Positions 1 through 7,678 of a DNA stretch of 64,000 nucleotides are shown in pieces. The DNA is from Asticcacaulis solisilvae (GTDB lineage Bacteria; Pseudomonadota; Alphaproteobacteria; Caulobacterales; Caulobacteraceae), in the NCBI RefSeq assembly GCF_017875235.1, contig NZ_JAGGMI010000002.1:124001-188000 (forward strand). The letters are read 5' to 3'. A model generated the notes under the pieces. That model did not search any database, was not told the origin of the DNA, and saw nothing but the letters and a program-made list of their open reading frames with translations. Positions within the stretch are counted from its first letter, which is position 1, and each line of letters starts with the position of its first letter. The position numbers were made by a program, and so were the translations under genes.

Positions 1-1
1 C

Positions 2-1006
2 GCCCTTCTGGAAAACACAGTCAAGGCGGCGCTGCAATGGCCGCGCGGCGCGGCCGAGCCCGCGATTTTCGCCGAAGCGCGAACCGCCCTGGTCGACTGG
101 CACGTGTCGGCGTCGGCGGCTTTTCTGAAATCGAACGACCTCTCTTACAGCGACCTCGACGCCATTGGCGTTCACGGCCAGACCGTGCTGCACGAACGCC
201 CGCGCAATGGCGTGCCCGGCCGGACGGTTCAACTCTTTGACGGCCAGGCGTTTGCCGATGCGGTGGGCGTGACCGTCGTCTGCGACTTCCGCCAGGCCGA
301 TATCCAGGCGGGCGGGGAGGCGGCGCCGCTGGCGCCCGTCTATCACCGTGCCTTGGTGCAGAAGGGGGGCCTTGATCTGCCGGTTGTCGTCGTCAATCTC
401 GGCGGGGTCGCCAATATCACGCTGATCGATGAAAACCTCAACCTGACGGCGCTCGATACCGGACCGGCCAACGGGCTGATGGACCAGTGGATGCGCCGCC
501 ACGGCCGGGGCGATTTCGACCACGAAGGCCGCATCGCGGCAGCGGGCAAGGTCCACGCCGATATCGTCTCGGCCTACATGGCGCATCCCTATTTCAAGGC
601 CGTCGCGCCAAAGTCGCTCGACCGCTACGATTTTACGCTGGATGCCGTGGCTAATCTCTCCTGCGAAGACGGCATGGCCACCTTGAGCGCCTTTACCCTG
701 GCAAGCCTGCTGGCGGGCATCAACGCCGTTGGCGCGCAGCCAAAATCGGTCATCCTGGCCGGTGGCGGGCGCCACAATGCTTTCCTCGTCGGCCAGATTC
801 GCGATGCGCTTTCGCCGGCCCAGGTCGTGCTTGCCGAGGATTTGGGCTGGCGCGGCGGGGCCATCGAGGCCGAAGCCTTCGCCTATATGGCGGCGCGGTC
901 GCTGAAGGGCCTGCCGATCTCCTTCCCCGGCACGACGGGCGTAAAAGCGCCGCTGACGGGTGGCAAGGCAAGCTATCCGAAGCGTACACAGTCCATGGCA
1001 AGCTGA
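2..1006 (+). CDS. anmK: Anhydro-N-acetylmuramic acid kinase (5' end outside window)
   Basis: Phosphorylates 1,6-anhydro-N-acetylmuramic acid released from the cell wall, giving MurNAc-6-phosphate for peptidoglycan recycling in the cytoplasm. The reading frame is open from the window edge, so the N-terminal part is missing; a GTG at 104 is internal, because the frame continues upstream with sensible sequence. Family features seen are GVHGQT, the nucleotide-site stretch NLGGVANIT, the DTGPANGLMD motif and the C-terminal AGGGRHN motif. About 334 residues are visible of a family length near 370. A small lipoprotein gene follows after 10 bases. Confidence 0.93.
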   Translation, partial: ALLENTVKAALQWPRGAAEPAIFAEARTALVDWHVSASAAFLKSNDLSYSDLDAIGVHGQTVLHERPRNGVPGRTVQLFDGQAFADAVGVTVVCDFRQADIQAGGEAAPLAPVYHRALVQKGGLDLPVVVVNLGGVANITLIDENLNLTALDTGPANGLMDQWMRRHGRGDFDHEGRIAAAGKVHADIVSAYMAHPYFKAVAPKSLDRYDFTLDAVANLSCEDGMATLSAFTLASLLAGINAVGAQPKSVILAGGGRHNAFLVGQIRDALSPAQVVLAEDLGWRGGAIEAEAFAYMAARSLKGLPISFPGTTGVKAPLTGGKASYPKRTQSMAS

Positions 1007-1016
1007 AGAGGGCACC

Positions 1017-1457
1017 ATGAAAACGCGTATCCTGTTGATCGCCACCGTTTGCCTGTCGGCCTGTTCGCCGCAAACCGACAAGGACACGGACAGCGCGTCG
1101 GCGTCGGTGTCTGAAACCGCTTCGATCGCCGCCCCATCCAGCGCCGCGCCGGCAGCTTCCGTGGCCGCGACACTGCCGGCGGCCTTTGTCGGCAAGTGGG
1201 ATGCTCCACCCAAGCCATGCAGCACGTCTTATCGCGCCGAAATGCAGCTCGACATTACCCCGACCGCTTTGAGCTATTTCGAAAGTGGCGGCAGGGTGAA
1301 GAGCGTCAAGGTCAACAGCCCGACCGACGTCGTGGCCGACCTGGCCATGTCCGGCGAGGGCGAAACCTGGGAAAAGTCGATACACATGGTCTTGACCGAT
1401 GACGGGACCCTGACCATCGATGCGGGCGAGGGCGGCGTCCGCGTCCGCTGCCCGTAA
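1017..1457 (+). CDS. Small putative lipoprotein, paralogue of the 2962-3327 product
   Basis: Function unknown. The first 16 residues form a lipoprotein signal ending in the lipobox LSAC with Cys16, followed by a Ser/Ala-rich linker to about residue 55. The C-terminal domain (FVGKWD ... VRVRCP) resembles that of the protein encoded at 2962-3327, which has FQGEWS ... VMIRCP at equivalent positions and two shared cysteines, suggesting an old duplication. The ATG at 1017 is preferred over the upstream in-frame ATG at 960, which would overlap anmK and bury the signal peptide. It probably sits in the periplasm, anchored to a membrane. Confidence 0.75.
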   Translation: MKTRILLIATVCLSACSPQTDKDTDSASASVSETASIAAPSSAAPAASVAATLPAAFVGKWDAPPKPCSTSYRAEMQLDITPTALSYFESGGRVKSVKVNSPTDVVADLAMSGEGETWEKSIHMVLTDDGTLTIDAGEGGVRVRCP

Positions 1458-1482
1458 CCGCTTGCCATCCTCTCCAGCCATG

Positions 1483-1502
1483 ATAGTCACATAAGCGACT
1501 AT
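1483..1502. promoter_or_regulatory. Dyad ATAGTC-N8-GACTAT before the serine hydrolase
   Basis: A perfect 6-bp inverted repeat with an 8-base spacer ends 13 bases before the ATG at 1516. It could be an operator or a small hairpin in the leader. No regulator gene lies next to it, so the assignment is only a suggestion from symmetry and position. Confidence 0.35.
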
Positions 1503-1515
1503 TATGGAGAAAATC

Positions 1516-2904
1516 ATGGCGGGCAAATCATCCATCAGGTTCGGCGCGGGCATGGCCCTGTTTCTGTCCGCCGTGTCGGCATTTGGCGCCGAACTCCCTG
1601 CGGACACCGTCGCGAAGATTGATGCAGCCGCGCAAACCGTCATCGCCATCAACCAGACGCCATCGGCTCAGATCGCTGTGGTGAAGGACGGCGAGATCGT
1701 CTACTCCAAGGCGTTCGGTGTCGCATCGATTGATGGCAATGTGAAAGCGACCACGAAGTCGCGCTACCAGATTGCTTCCGTTTCGAAAGCTTTCACGGCC
1801 GCAGCCGTCCTGGCCCTGGTTGAAGACGGCAAGCTTTCGCTCGATGACACCGTCTCGAAGTGGCTGCCGGACCTGACCTCGGCCGATCAGATCACGGTGC
1901 GCCAGTTGATCAGCCACACCTCGGGCTACTCCGACTACTGGCCGCAGGACTACGTCATGGAGACGGTGACCAAGCCCACGACGGCACAGAAGATCGCCAA
2001 CACCTACGCCAAGGCGCCGCTCGACTATAAGCCGGGCGATGAATGGCAATATTCCAATACCGGCTATGTCGTCGCCGGGCTGATCGTCGAAAAGGTTTCG
2101 GGTAAGCCCTTGTTCGACTTCATGCAGGACCGTATCCTTAAGCCCATCGGCATCCATGACGCGCTCGACGCCGGCGCGGTCGATCTCAAGGCGCCCGATG
2201 CGCTCGGCTATCAGCGCCAGGGCCTGGGGCCCAACCGCCTGACACCACTTGCGGGACGCAACTGGACCTTTGCCGCCTGGCCGCTGATCCTCACGGCTGA
2301 AGACGTCGCCAGGTGGGACATCAGCATCCTCAAGAAGTCCTTGTTCACGCCCGCGACCTATGACGAGCAGGTCAAGACGATCAAACTCAATAACGGCAAT
2401 GACACAGGCTATGCCATGGGCTGGTTCGTACGCAAAACGGGCGGCCGCACCATCGTATCGCATACGGGCGAGGGCGCGGGCTATCTAACCAGCAACCGCA
2501 TCTATCCCGATGACGGTATCGCCATCGTCGTCCTGACCAACACCATGTCAGGCAATGCGTTCAGCGAAATCTCCGACCGCATTGCCTTCCAGGTCCTGCC
2601 GCAACACAGCGTCGACGCGCAGGTGCTGGCAACCTTCAAGGCGCTGCAGGCGGGCCAGGCCGACCGCGCGCACTTCACGGGCAATTTCAACGCCTACCTG
2701 ACCGACAAGGCACTTGCGGATCACAAGCAATATCTCGGCGCACTCGGCGATATCGTCACTTTCCAGATGCAAGGATCCTCCAAGCGCGGCGGCATGGATA
2801 TCCGGTCCTATCGCCTGCGCGCCGGCGAAAAACTGTTGTCCTTAAGCGTCTTCGTCACCAAGGATGGAAAATTCGATCAATTCCTGGTGTCGGCGGTTAA
2901 CTAA
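1516..2904 (+). CDS. Exported serine hydrolase, beta-lactamase/PBP-like (peptidase S12 type)
   Basis: A 462-residue protein with a signal peptide (about residues 1-25, cut near AFGA-EL). The active-site signature of class C beta-lactamases and D,D-peptidases is visible: SVSK with nucleophile Ser88 and Lys91, YSN near residue 179, and HTG near residue 316 in place of the usual KTG. These point to a periplasmic esterase, D-aminopeptidase or peptidase rather than a proven antibiotic-resistance enzyme. The ATG at 1516 is chosen over 1504 because GGAGA at 1506-1510 is then a well-placed ribosome binding site. The C-terminal 100 residues are an extension of unknown role. Confidence 0.85.
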   Translation: MAGKSSIRFGAGMALFLSAVSAFGAELPADTVAKIDAAAQTVIAINQTPSAQIAVVKDGEIVYSKAFGVASIDGNVKATTKSRYQIASVSKAFTAAAVLALVEDGKLSLDDTVSKWLPDLTSADQITVRQLISHTSGYSDYWPQDYVMETVTKPTTAQKIANTYAKAPLDYKPGDEWQYSNTGYVVAGLIVEKVSGKPLFDFMQDRILKPIGIHDALDAGAVDLKAPDALGYQRQGLGPNRLTPLAGRNWTFAAWPLILTAEDVARWDISILKKSLFTPATYDEQVKTIKLNNGNDTGYAMGWFVRKTGGRTIVSHTGEGAGYLTSNRIYPDDGIAIVVLTNTMSGNAFSEISDRIAFQVLPQHSVDAQVLATFKALQAGQADRAHFTGNFNAYLTDKALADHKQYLGALGDIVTFQMQGSSKRGGMDIRSYRLRAGEKLLSLSVFVTKDGKFDQFLVSAVN

Positions 2905-2961
2905 TTCCCCTCGCATGTCTTCGTCGTGGCATAATGCTGTTACGACAGAGGAGGGAATGTG

Positions 2962-3327
2962 ATGCGGATATGGATATGTGTGTTGCTTGTTGGGTTGGCG
3001 ACCAGCGCGGGGGCGCAAGGCTCGGCCATCCCCACGGTCTTTCAGGGCGAGTGGAGCCAGTCGCTTGAGACCTGCGCCGATCCGAACGAAGATGCGAACG
3101 GCCTGACGATCGGCGCGGCTTCACTGACTCTTTATGACGGCCGGGCCACCGTCGCATCGGTCGAGGCCGAGAGCGCGACAAAGATCACGGTTGTCGCGGA
3201 CTGGAACGCCGAAGGCCGGAGCTTCCGCGAAACGCATCAGCTCATGGTGTCCGACGATGGCGACGAACTGTCGATCACGGGCATTGGCCGCGACGGCAAG
3301 GCGGTCATGATCCGCTGCCCGGCGTAA
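2962..3327 (+). CDS. Small exported protein, paralogue of the 1017-1457 lipoprotein
   Basis: A 121-residue protein with a signal peptide (about 1-19, ending AGAQ) and no lipobox cysteine, so probably soluble in the periplasm. The domain FQGEWS...CADP...VMIRCPA matches the one in the lipoprotein encoded at 1017-1457; the two cysteines near the ends could form a disulphide. ATG 2962 is taken rather than GTG 2959 because GAGGGAA at 2951-2957 gives the better spacing. Function unknown. Confidence 0.72.
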   Translation: MRIWICVLLVGLATSAGAQGSAIPTVFQGEWSQSLETCADPNEDANGLTIGAASLTLYDGRATVASVEAESATKITVVADWNAEGRSFRETHQLMVSDDGDELSITGIGRDGKAVMIRCPA

Positions 3328-3333
3328 CCTTCT

Positions 3334-3360
3334 CCTCCCTGTCGCGCAGCGATGGGGAGG
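3334..3360. repeat. CCTCCC...GGGAGG palindromic repeat
   Basis: A short hairpin of the same type as those at 31608-31625 and 37573-37594. It lies between a forward and a reverse gene and could act as a bidirectional stop, but no T-run follows it. Confidence 0.4.
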
Positions 3361-3440
3361 TCGGGTGAGCGCAGGCGGATATAGTCCCGGCAAGCGCAAG
3401 GAGAAAAGGAGAAGAAGGAAGAGCAGACGACCGCGGCGTG

Positions 3441-4037
3441 TTACTCCAGAAACGCCCGGATGCTTTCCACAACCTCATTGGCACGCGCATGGATCAGGTC
3501 GTGCTGGCCGCCCGGCACCACCATCAGGCTTGCATCAGGCAAGTGAGCCTCAAAATGCTGGCCGACCGCAATCGGACTGATCGGATCATTATCTCCCCAG
3601 ACCAGCAAACAGGGCTGATGCACCTCCGCCAGGCGCGCCGATACGTCCGGCCGCTCCGACATCACCCAGTCGGCCACATGCGCGAACTCTTCGCGGTAAT
3701 TGATCCGCCAGTCGATGGCGCCCAATTCCTCGACGTCCATACCGCCGGCAGTGACCGCGAGCACGATCCGCCGCACCTTGTCCGGGTTTCGCAAGGCGAG
3801 GGTCAGCGCGATGGCGCCGCCCATGGACTGCGCCAGCAGATCGACCGGCGCGTCGCCAAGCCTTGCTTCAACCAGCGCGACCAGGTCATGATAGGAATTC
3901 ACCTTCGGATCGGCCGGATTTTCACCCAAACCCGGCCAGGCGAAATAGACCTTGTCCCAACCGACCGGCAGCATGTCCCCCAGCGGCCGCCAGAATTCGG
4001 CCGAACCGCCGACGCCGGGCAGGAAAAACAGCCTCAT
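3441..4037 (-). CDS. Alpha/beta hydrolase
   Basis: A 198-residue cytoplasmic hydrolase of the alpha/beta fold. The nucleophile elbow AQSMGG, the acid in WGDNDPIS and the histidine in GGQHDLIH give a complete Ser-Asp-His set. The protein is short for the family (usually 230-280), so the cap domain is minimal. Its ATG overlaps the TGA of the upstream sialidase-like gene by four bases (ATGA), so the two are probably translated together. The substrate cannot be deduced; an ester or lactone is likely. Confidence 0.82.
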   Translation of the reverse strand: MRLFFLPGVGGSAEFWRPLGDMLPVGWDKVYFAWPGLGENPADPKVNSYHDLVALVEARLGDAPVDLLAQSMGGAIALTLALRNPDKVRRIVLAVTAGGMDVEELGAIDWRINYREEFAHVADWVMSERPDVSARLAEVHQPCLLVWGDNDPISPIAVGQHFEAHLPDASLMVVPGGQHDLIHARANEVVESIRAFLE

Positions 4038-5182
4038 TTCGCAAGCTCCCTCAATGGCACGCGCGTCAGTTCGACGTCTTCCTTATTGGTCGCGTAAGCC
4101 ACATAGAGCCAGTCGCTCCAGATGACGCTTTTCGGATAGGAATAGCCGGGCCGCTTGTACTGGCCTGGATAGCGAAGGGGCTGGAGATCGTCCTTGCCGC
4201 GCAACCGATAGGATCGATCGAACACCCGGCCGTCGTCGCTCAACGTCACAGCCAGCGGTATGCGCACCTTGTCGACGCCGACGGCCGTGGCGAAATAGGC
4301 CGTGCCGTCGGGCAGGTTGCCGGCGCTCTGTTTGGCGCGCGCATCGGGCATATTGGTCAAAACCGGCGTCGTCCAGGTCTCACCGCGATCGCAGCTTTCC
4401 GACGCCAGTTGCCTGAAGCTTTCGGCCTGGTCGCGAAAGACCATCACCACGCAACGCCCGCGCATGAACAGGCTGGGTTCCAGTTCGCGGCTTACCTTGC
4501 CGTCGTGCGGCAGATTCACCATCCGCCCGCGCCGCCAGCCACTGACAGCTAGAAGATCGTCGGTATAGAAGGGTGCGACGATCATGCCCGGGCGGACATG
4601 AAAGGCCGTCACGGTGCGGCCGTCGCCAATTGCATGCGGGTCCTGTTCGATAATGCCTTCGACCGGTTTGCCGTCAGCGCCCATGACGCGCTTGCGGTCG
4701 GACCAGACGACGCCATCACGGCTCGTCATATATTCGGTATAGCCACCATCACCTGACTGAAAACCGGTCGGCCAGACATTGATATAGGCGACCAGCGTCT
4801 CGCCATCCGTCCACCAGCCACCGCTGGAGTGCATCTTCGGCCCAGGCCCCGACGGCACCAAGGCCTTAGGCGCGGACCACCTCTTGCCGTCGTCGCTGAC
4901 GCTCCACGCCACCCAGGTGTCGGGGGAATCCTCGTCTTTTAGTGAGCTTTGCCACTGGGCGTACAAACGCCCCTTGAACGGCATCAGGACGACGCCGTTG
5001 CTGAACCGGTCGGTGGCTTCACCGGGTTCGAATATGGTGATGGTTTCCGCACCCGGTGCGGGCAGCAAACCGAGATCGCCAGGCTTGGACGGATCGAACA
5101 CACCTGGCGCTACAGAGTAGGGCACTTCGGCGGCCGCCGGCGCCGCTACAAACAGAGACGCCACCAGCCACCAAGCCCTCAT
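4034..5182 (-). CDS. Exported Asp-box (BNR) protein, sialidase-like
   Basis: A 382-residue protein with a signal peptide (about 1-18, AAAE). Asp-box motifs of the form S-x-D-x-G-x-x-W recur, for example SDDGKRW, SRDGVVW and SCDRGETW, with a degenerate SDDGRVF copy. These mark a six-bladed propeller of the sialidase superfamily. The arginine triad of true sialidases is not obvious, so a glycan-related hydrolase or a non-catalytic propeller are both possible. It is the first gene of a two-gene unit with the alpha/beta hydrolase. A second Asp-box protein of different sequence lies at 42980-44053. Confidence 0.75.
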   Translation of the reverse strand: MRAWWLVASLFVAAPAAAEVPYSVAPGVFDPSKPGDLGLLPAPGAETITIFEPGEATDRFSNGVVLMPFKGRLYAQWQSSLKDEDSPDTWVAWSVSDDGKRWSAPKALVPSGPGPKMHSSGGWWTDGETLVAYINVWPTGFQSGDGGYTEYMTSRDGVVWSDRKRVMGADGKPVEGIIEQDPHAIGDGRTVTAFHVRPGMIVAPFYTDDLLAVSGWRRGRMVNLPHDGKVSRELEPSLFMRGRCVVMVFRDQAESFRQLASESCDRGETWTTPVLTNMPDARAKQSAGNLPDGTAYFATAVGVDKVRIPLAVTLSDDGRVFDRSYRLRGKDDLQPLRYPGQYKRPGYSYPKSVIWSDWLYVAYATNKEDVELTRVPLRELAK

Positions 5183-5186
5183 GAGC

Positions 5187-5837
5187 CTATTCCTTGCTGG
5201 CAGCCATCCGGCGGTCGATATAGCCGCCGACGTGGCGTTCGACTTCGCTCAGGTGCTCGGTCCAGAAGTGGTTGGCCTCGGGGATGACTTCCGAATCGAT
5301 CTGGATACCCTTTTGGGTCCTCAGCTTGGCAACGACGCGGTCGACTTCGGTCGTGGGCACGATCGAATCGGCGCCGCCGTGCAGGAACATGCCGGACGCC
5401 GGGCAGGGCGCCAGGAAGCTGAAATCATAGGCATTGGTCGGCGGCGACACCGAAATGAAGCCGTCGGTTTCGGGACGGCGCATCAGAAGCTGCATGCCGA
5501 TATAGGCCCCGAAGTCGTAGCCGGCGACCCAGAACTGTGCCGCCGTCGGGTTCTTGGCCTGCAGCCAGTCGAGCGCGGTGGCGGCGTCAGCCAGTTCGCC
5601 AACGCCCGAGTCAAACTCGCCCTGGCTCTTCTGCACGCCCCGGAAATTGAAGCGCAGCACGGAGAAACCGCGCGTCATGAACAGGTGGAACAATTGCACC
5701 GTGACCGGATTGTTCATATGGCCGCCCGCCTTGGGATGCGGGTGCAGGATCAGCGCGATGGGCGCGTTCTCGGTCTTGCCCTGGCTATAACGGGCTTCGA
5801 TGCGTCCGGCGGCTCCGGCCAATATGACTTCAGGCAT
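5187..5837 (-). CDS. Alpha/beta hydrolase with Asp in the nucleophile elbow
   Basis: A 216-residue protein of the small dienelactone-hydrolase-like family often called alpha/beta hydrolase COG2945. The N-terminal HPHPKAGG oxyanion motif, the acid in HGGADSIVP and the histidine in EANHFW are present. The elbow reads GYDFGA, where relatives usually have GYSFGA; the codon is GAC on the coding strand. Asp nucleophiles occur in dehalogenases and epoxide hydrolases of this fold, so activity may be changed rather than lost. It is divergent from iscR and shares the 195-base intergenic region. Confidence 0.82.
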   Translation of the reverse strand: MPEVILAGAAGRIEARYSQGKTENAPIALILHPHPKAGGHMNNPVTVQLFHLFMTRGFSVLRFNFRGVQKSQGEFDSGVGELADAATALDWLQAKNPTAAQFWVAGYDFGAYIGMQLLMRRPETDGFISVSPPTNAYDFSFLAPCPASGMFLHGGADSIVPTTEVDRVVAKLRTQKGIQIDSEVIPEANHFWTEHLSEVERHVGGYIDRRMAASKE

Positions 5838-5886
5838 TCTTCACCTTGAGAGTAGCAAAAATCTTTTGCACCGCAGCGTATAATTC

Positions 5887-5915
5887 TTGACTGTTTTAGT
5901 CGGAAATTTTAAATT
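5887..5915 (+). promoter_or_regulatory. suf operon promoter with IscR type-1-like operator
   Basis: TTGACT at 5887-5892 and TAAATT at 5910-5915 are separated by 17 bases, a good vegetative promoter. The stretch 5887-5903 reads TTGACTGTTTTAGTCGG and fits the core of the Escherichia coli type-1 IscR consensus, YYGACTRWWWYAGTCRR, at every position. The operator covers the -35 and part of the spacer, which suggests that holo-IscR represses its own operon. The leader to the iscR ATG is about 110 bases. Confidence 0.72.
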
Positions 5916-6032
5916 CCGCCAAGACCGCAAAGCGCACCGGGGCAACGCGCCTCTTAGCACAAAGATTTGGCTTTGCGCAGGTTTTTGCAATCATCGCGAA
6001 CTTTGCCCGCGGATTGCGCGAAAGGACACCAC

Positions 6033-6569
6033 ATGCGCCTGTCGACCAAGGGACGATATGCCGTCATGGCCATGACCGACCTGGCATTGAACGGCCAGGC
6101 CGGCCGTCCGATTTCGCTGTCGGAAATTTCGGAACGCCAGCAGATTTCGCTGTCCTATCTCGAACAGTTGTTCGCGCGCCTGCGTAAGGCGGGCCTGGTC
6201 AGGAGTGCGCGCGGCCCCGGCGGCGGCTATACCCTGGCGCGGATGGCGGGCGATCTCTTCGTGTCCGAAATCGTGCTCGCTGTCGATGAGCCAATCAAGG
6301 CGACGCGCTGCCAGCTGACGTCGAACAAGCTCGGCGCCAACAAGAAGCTGGGTAAGGAACAGGCGGCGCGCGAAATCGGCTGCATGCCGGGCGGTCAGCG
6401 CTGCCTGACGCACAATCTGTGGGAAGATCTGGGCGTGGCCATCCACGACTACCTGTCGCAGGTCTCGCTGGAGGACGTCATCCGCAAGCGCACGCGTAAG
6501 AAGGTTCATATTTCGACGCCGGAAATCCCTGTGCCTGCGCGCGTCATGCTGGAGGTGCCGGCCGAATGA
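6033..6569 (+). CDS. iscR: Rrf2-family [2Fe-2S] regulator, IscR-like
   Basis: A 178-residue transcription factor that senses iron-sulphur status. The Rrf2 winged helix occupies about residues 1-85 (MRLSTKGRYAV start, RGPGGGY wing). Cluster ligands are Cys93, Cys117 and Cys124, with His127 in the CLTH motif; the first two cysteines are 24 apart, against 6 in E. coli IscR. The ATG at 6033 is chosen because the family begins MRLSTKGRYA and AAAGGA lies just upstream; an ATG at 5967 would add a non-conserved leader. It heads the suf operon and overlaps the next gene by ATGA. Confidence 0.93.
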   Translation: MRLSTKGRYAVMAMTDLALNGQAGRPISLSEISERQQISLSYLEQLFARLRKAGLVRSARGPGGGYTLARMAGDLFVSEIVLAVDEPIKATRCQLTSNKLGANKKLGKEQAAREIGCMPGGQRCLTHNLWEDLGVAIHDYLSQVSLEDVIRKRTRKKVHISTPEIPVPARVMLEVPAE

Positions 6570-7678
6570 CGGTGCTGTACCTCGATCACGCGGCTACATC
6601 GCCCCTGCGTCCCGAGGCGCGGGAGGCGTTCTTGCGCGCCTGCGATCTGGGCGGCAATGCGTCGTCGGTGCATGGCATTGGCCGCAAAGCCAAGCTGCTG
6701 CTGGAGGAAGCGCGCAACGACATATTGTCGGCGGTAATGGCGCTGGGGACGGGTGGGCTGGTCTTTACCTCAGGCGGCACCGAAGCCAACGCCTTGGGAC
6801 TATGTCAGGCTGAGGGCTACGACTATATCGTCCTTTCGGCCGGGGAGCACGACAGCCTCTTTGGCGCCGTCAAGGACGCGTTCATTGCGCCTTTGACGTC
6901 CGGTGGCGCAATCGATCTGGTAGCGCTGAAAACCCTGCTCGAGCGCGACGGCAGGCCGTTTGTCTGCGCCATGCTGGCCAATAACGAAACGGGCGCGGTG
7001 TCGGACATCGCGGCCGTGGCGGCCCTGGTGCATGCGCGCGGTGGCTGGCTGCACGTCGATGCCGTCCAGGCGCTGGGTAAGATAATCGTCGATTTCACCG
7101 GCTTAGGCGCCGATTCGATGGCCCTGTCGGCCCACAAGGTCGGCGGGCCCCAAGGCGTCGGCGCGCTGGTCTATGATCGCGACCGCACGCTTAAGCCTTT
7201 GATCGGCGGCAGCGGCCAGGAGTACGGCCTGCGCGCCGGTACCGAAAACATCCCGGGCATTGCCGCCTTTGCCGCCGCCGTCAAAGCTGCAGGCAATGGC
7301 AGTAATGACCTCATTGCGGCTCAGTCCGTGATCGAAGCCGCGCTTAAAGTGCAGGGCGTTACCATTCTTGCCGAACAGGCCGCGCGCGTTGCCGGGATCC
7401 TGTCCATTGTTCAACCGCGCTGGCCGTCAAATCAGCAATTGATTCACATGGACATGGCGGGTATCTGCGTCTCCTCCGGTTCGGCCTGCTCATCGGGCAA
7501 GGTCAAGTCCAGCCGCGTCGTCACGGCGATGGGCTTTCCGTATCTGGCCGACAAGGTTCTGCGCATCTCTTCGGGCTGGACGACCCAGCCAGAGGATTGG
7601 CATCGCTTTTTTGATGTCTGGTCAAAGGGTTATGAAATGTATCTCAAGCGCCGCGTGCGCGAAAAGGAATTGAGCTAG
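6566..7678 (+). CDS. Cysteine desulfurase, NifS/IscS class
   Basis: A PLP enzyme that takes sulphur from cysteine for Fe-S assembly. [10 protein letters not shown] carries the PLP lysine near residue 191, and SGSACSSGK carries the persulphide cysteine near residue 307 in the mobile loop with the SSG element of group I desulfurases. With 370 residues it is a little shorter than IscS. A second desulfurase, the group II SufS, is encoded in the same operon, so the two probably have different sulphur acceptors. It overlaps iscR by four bases and sufB by one base. Confidence 0.92.
   Translation: MTVLYLDHAATSPLRPEAREAFLRACDLGGNASSVHGIGRKAKLLLEEARNDILSAVMALGTGGLVFTSGGTEANALGLCQAEGYDYIVLSAGEHDSLFGAVKDAFIAPLTSGGAIDLVALKTLLERDGRPFVCAMLANNETGAVSDIAAVAALVHARGGWLHVDAVQALGKIIVDFTGLGADSMALSAHKVGGPQGVGALVYDRDRTLKPLIGGSGQEYGLRAGTENIPGIAAFAAAVKAAGNGSNDLIAAQSVIEAALKVQGVTILAEQAARVAGILSIVQPRWPSNQQLIHMDMAGICVSSGSACSSGKVKSSRVVTAMGFPYLADKVLRISSGWTTQPEDWHRFFDVWSKGYEMYLKRRVREKELS

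Noticed and set aside
1516-2904. Antibiotic-resistance beta-lactamase
   Set aside because: The SxxK and YxN motifs are shared with esterases and peptidases, the third motif is HTG, and the protein has a long C-terminal extension; resistance cannot be claimed.
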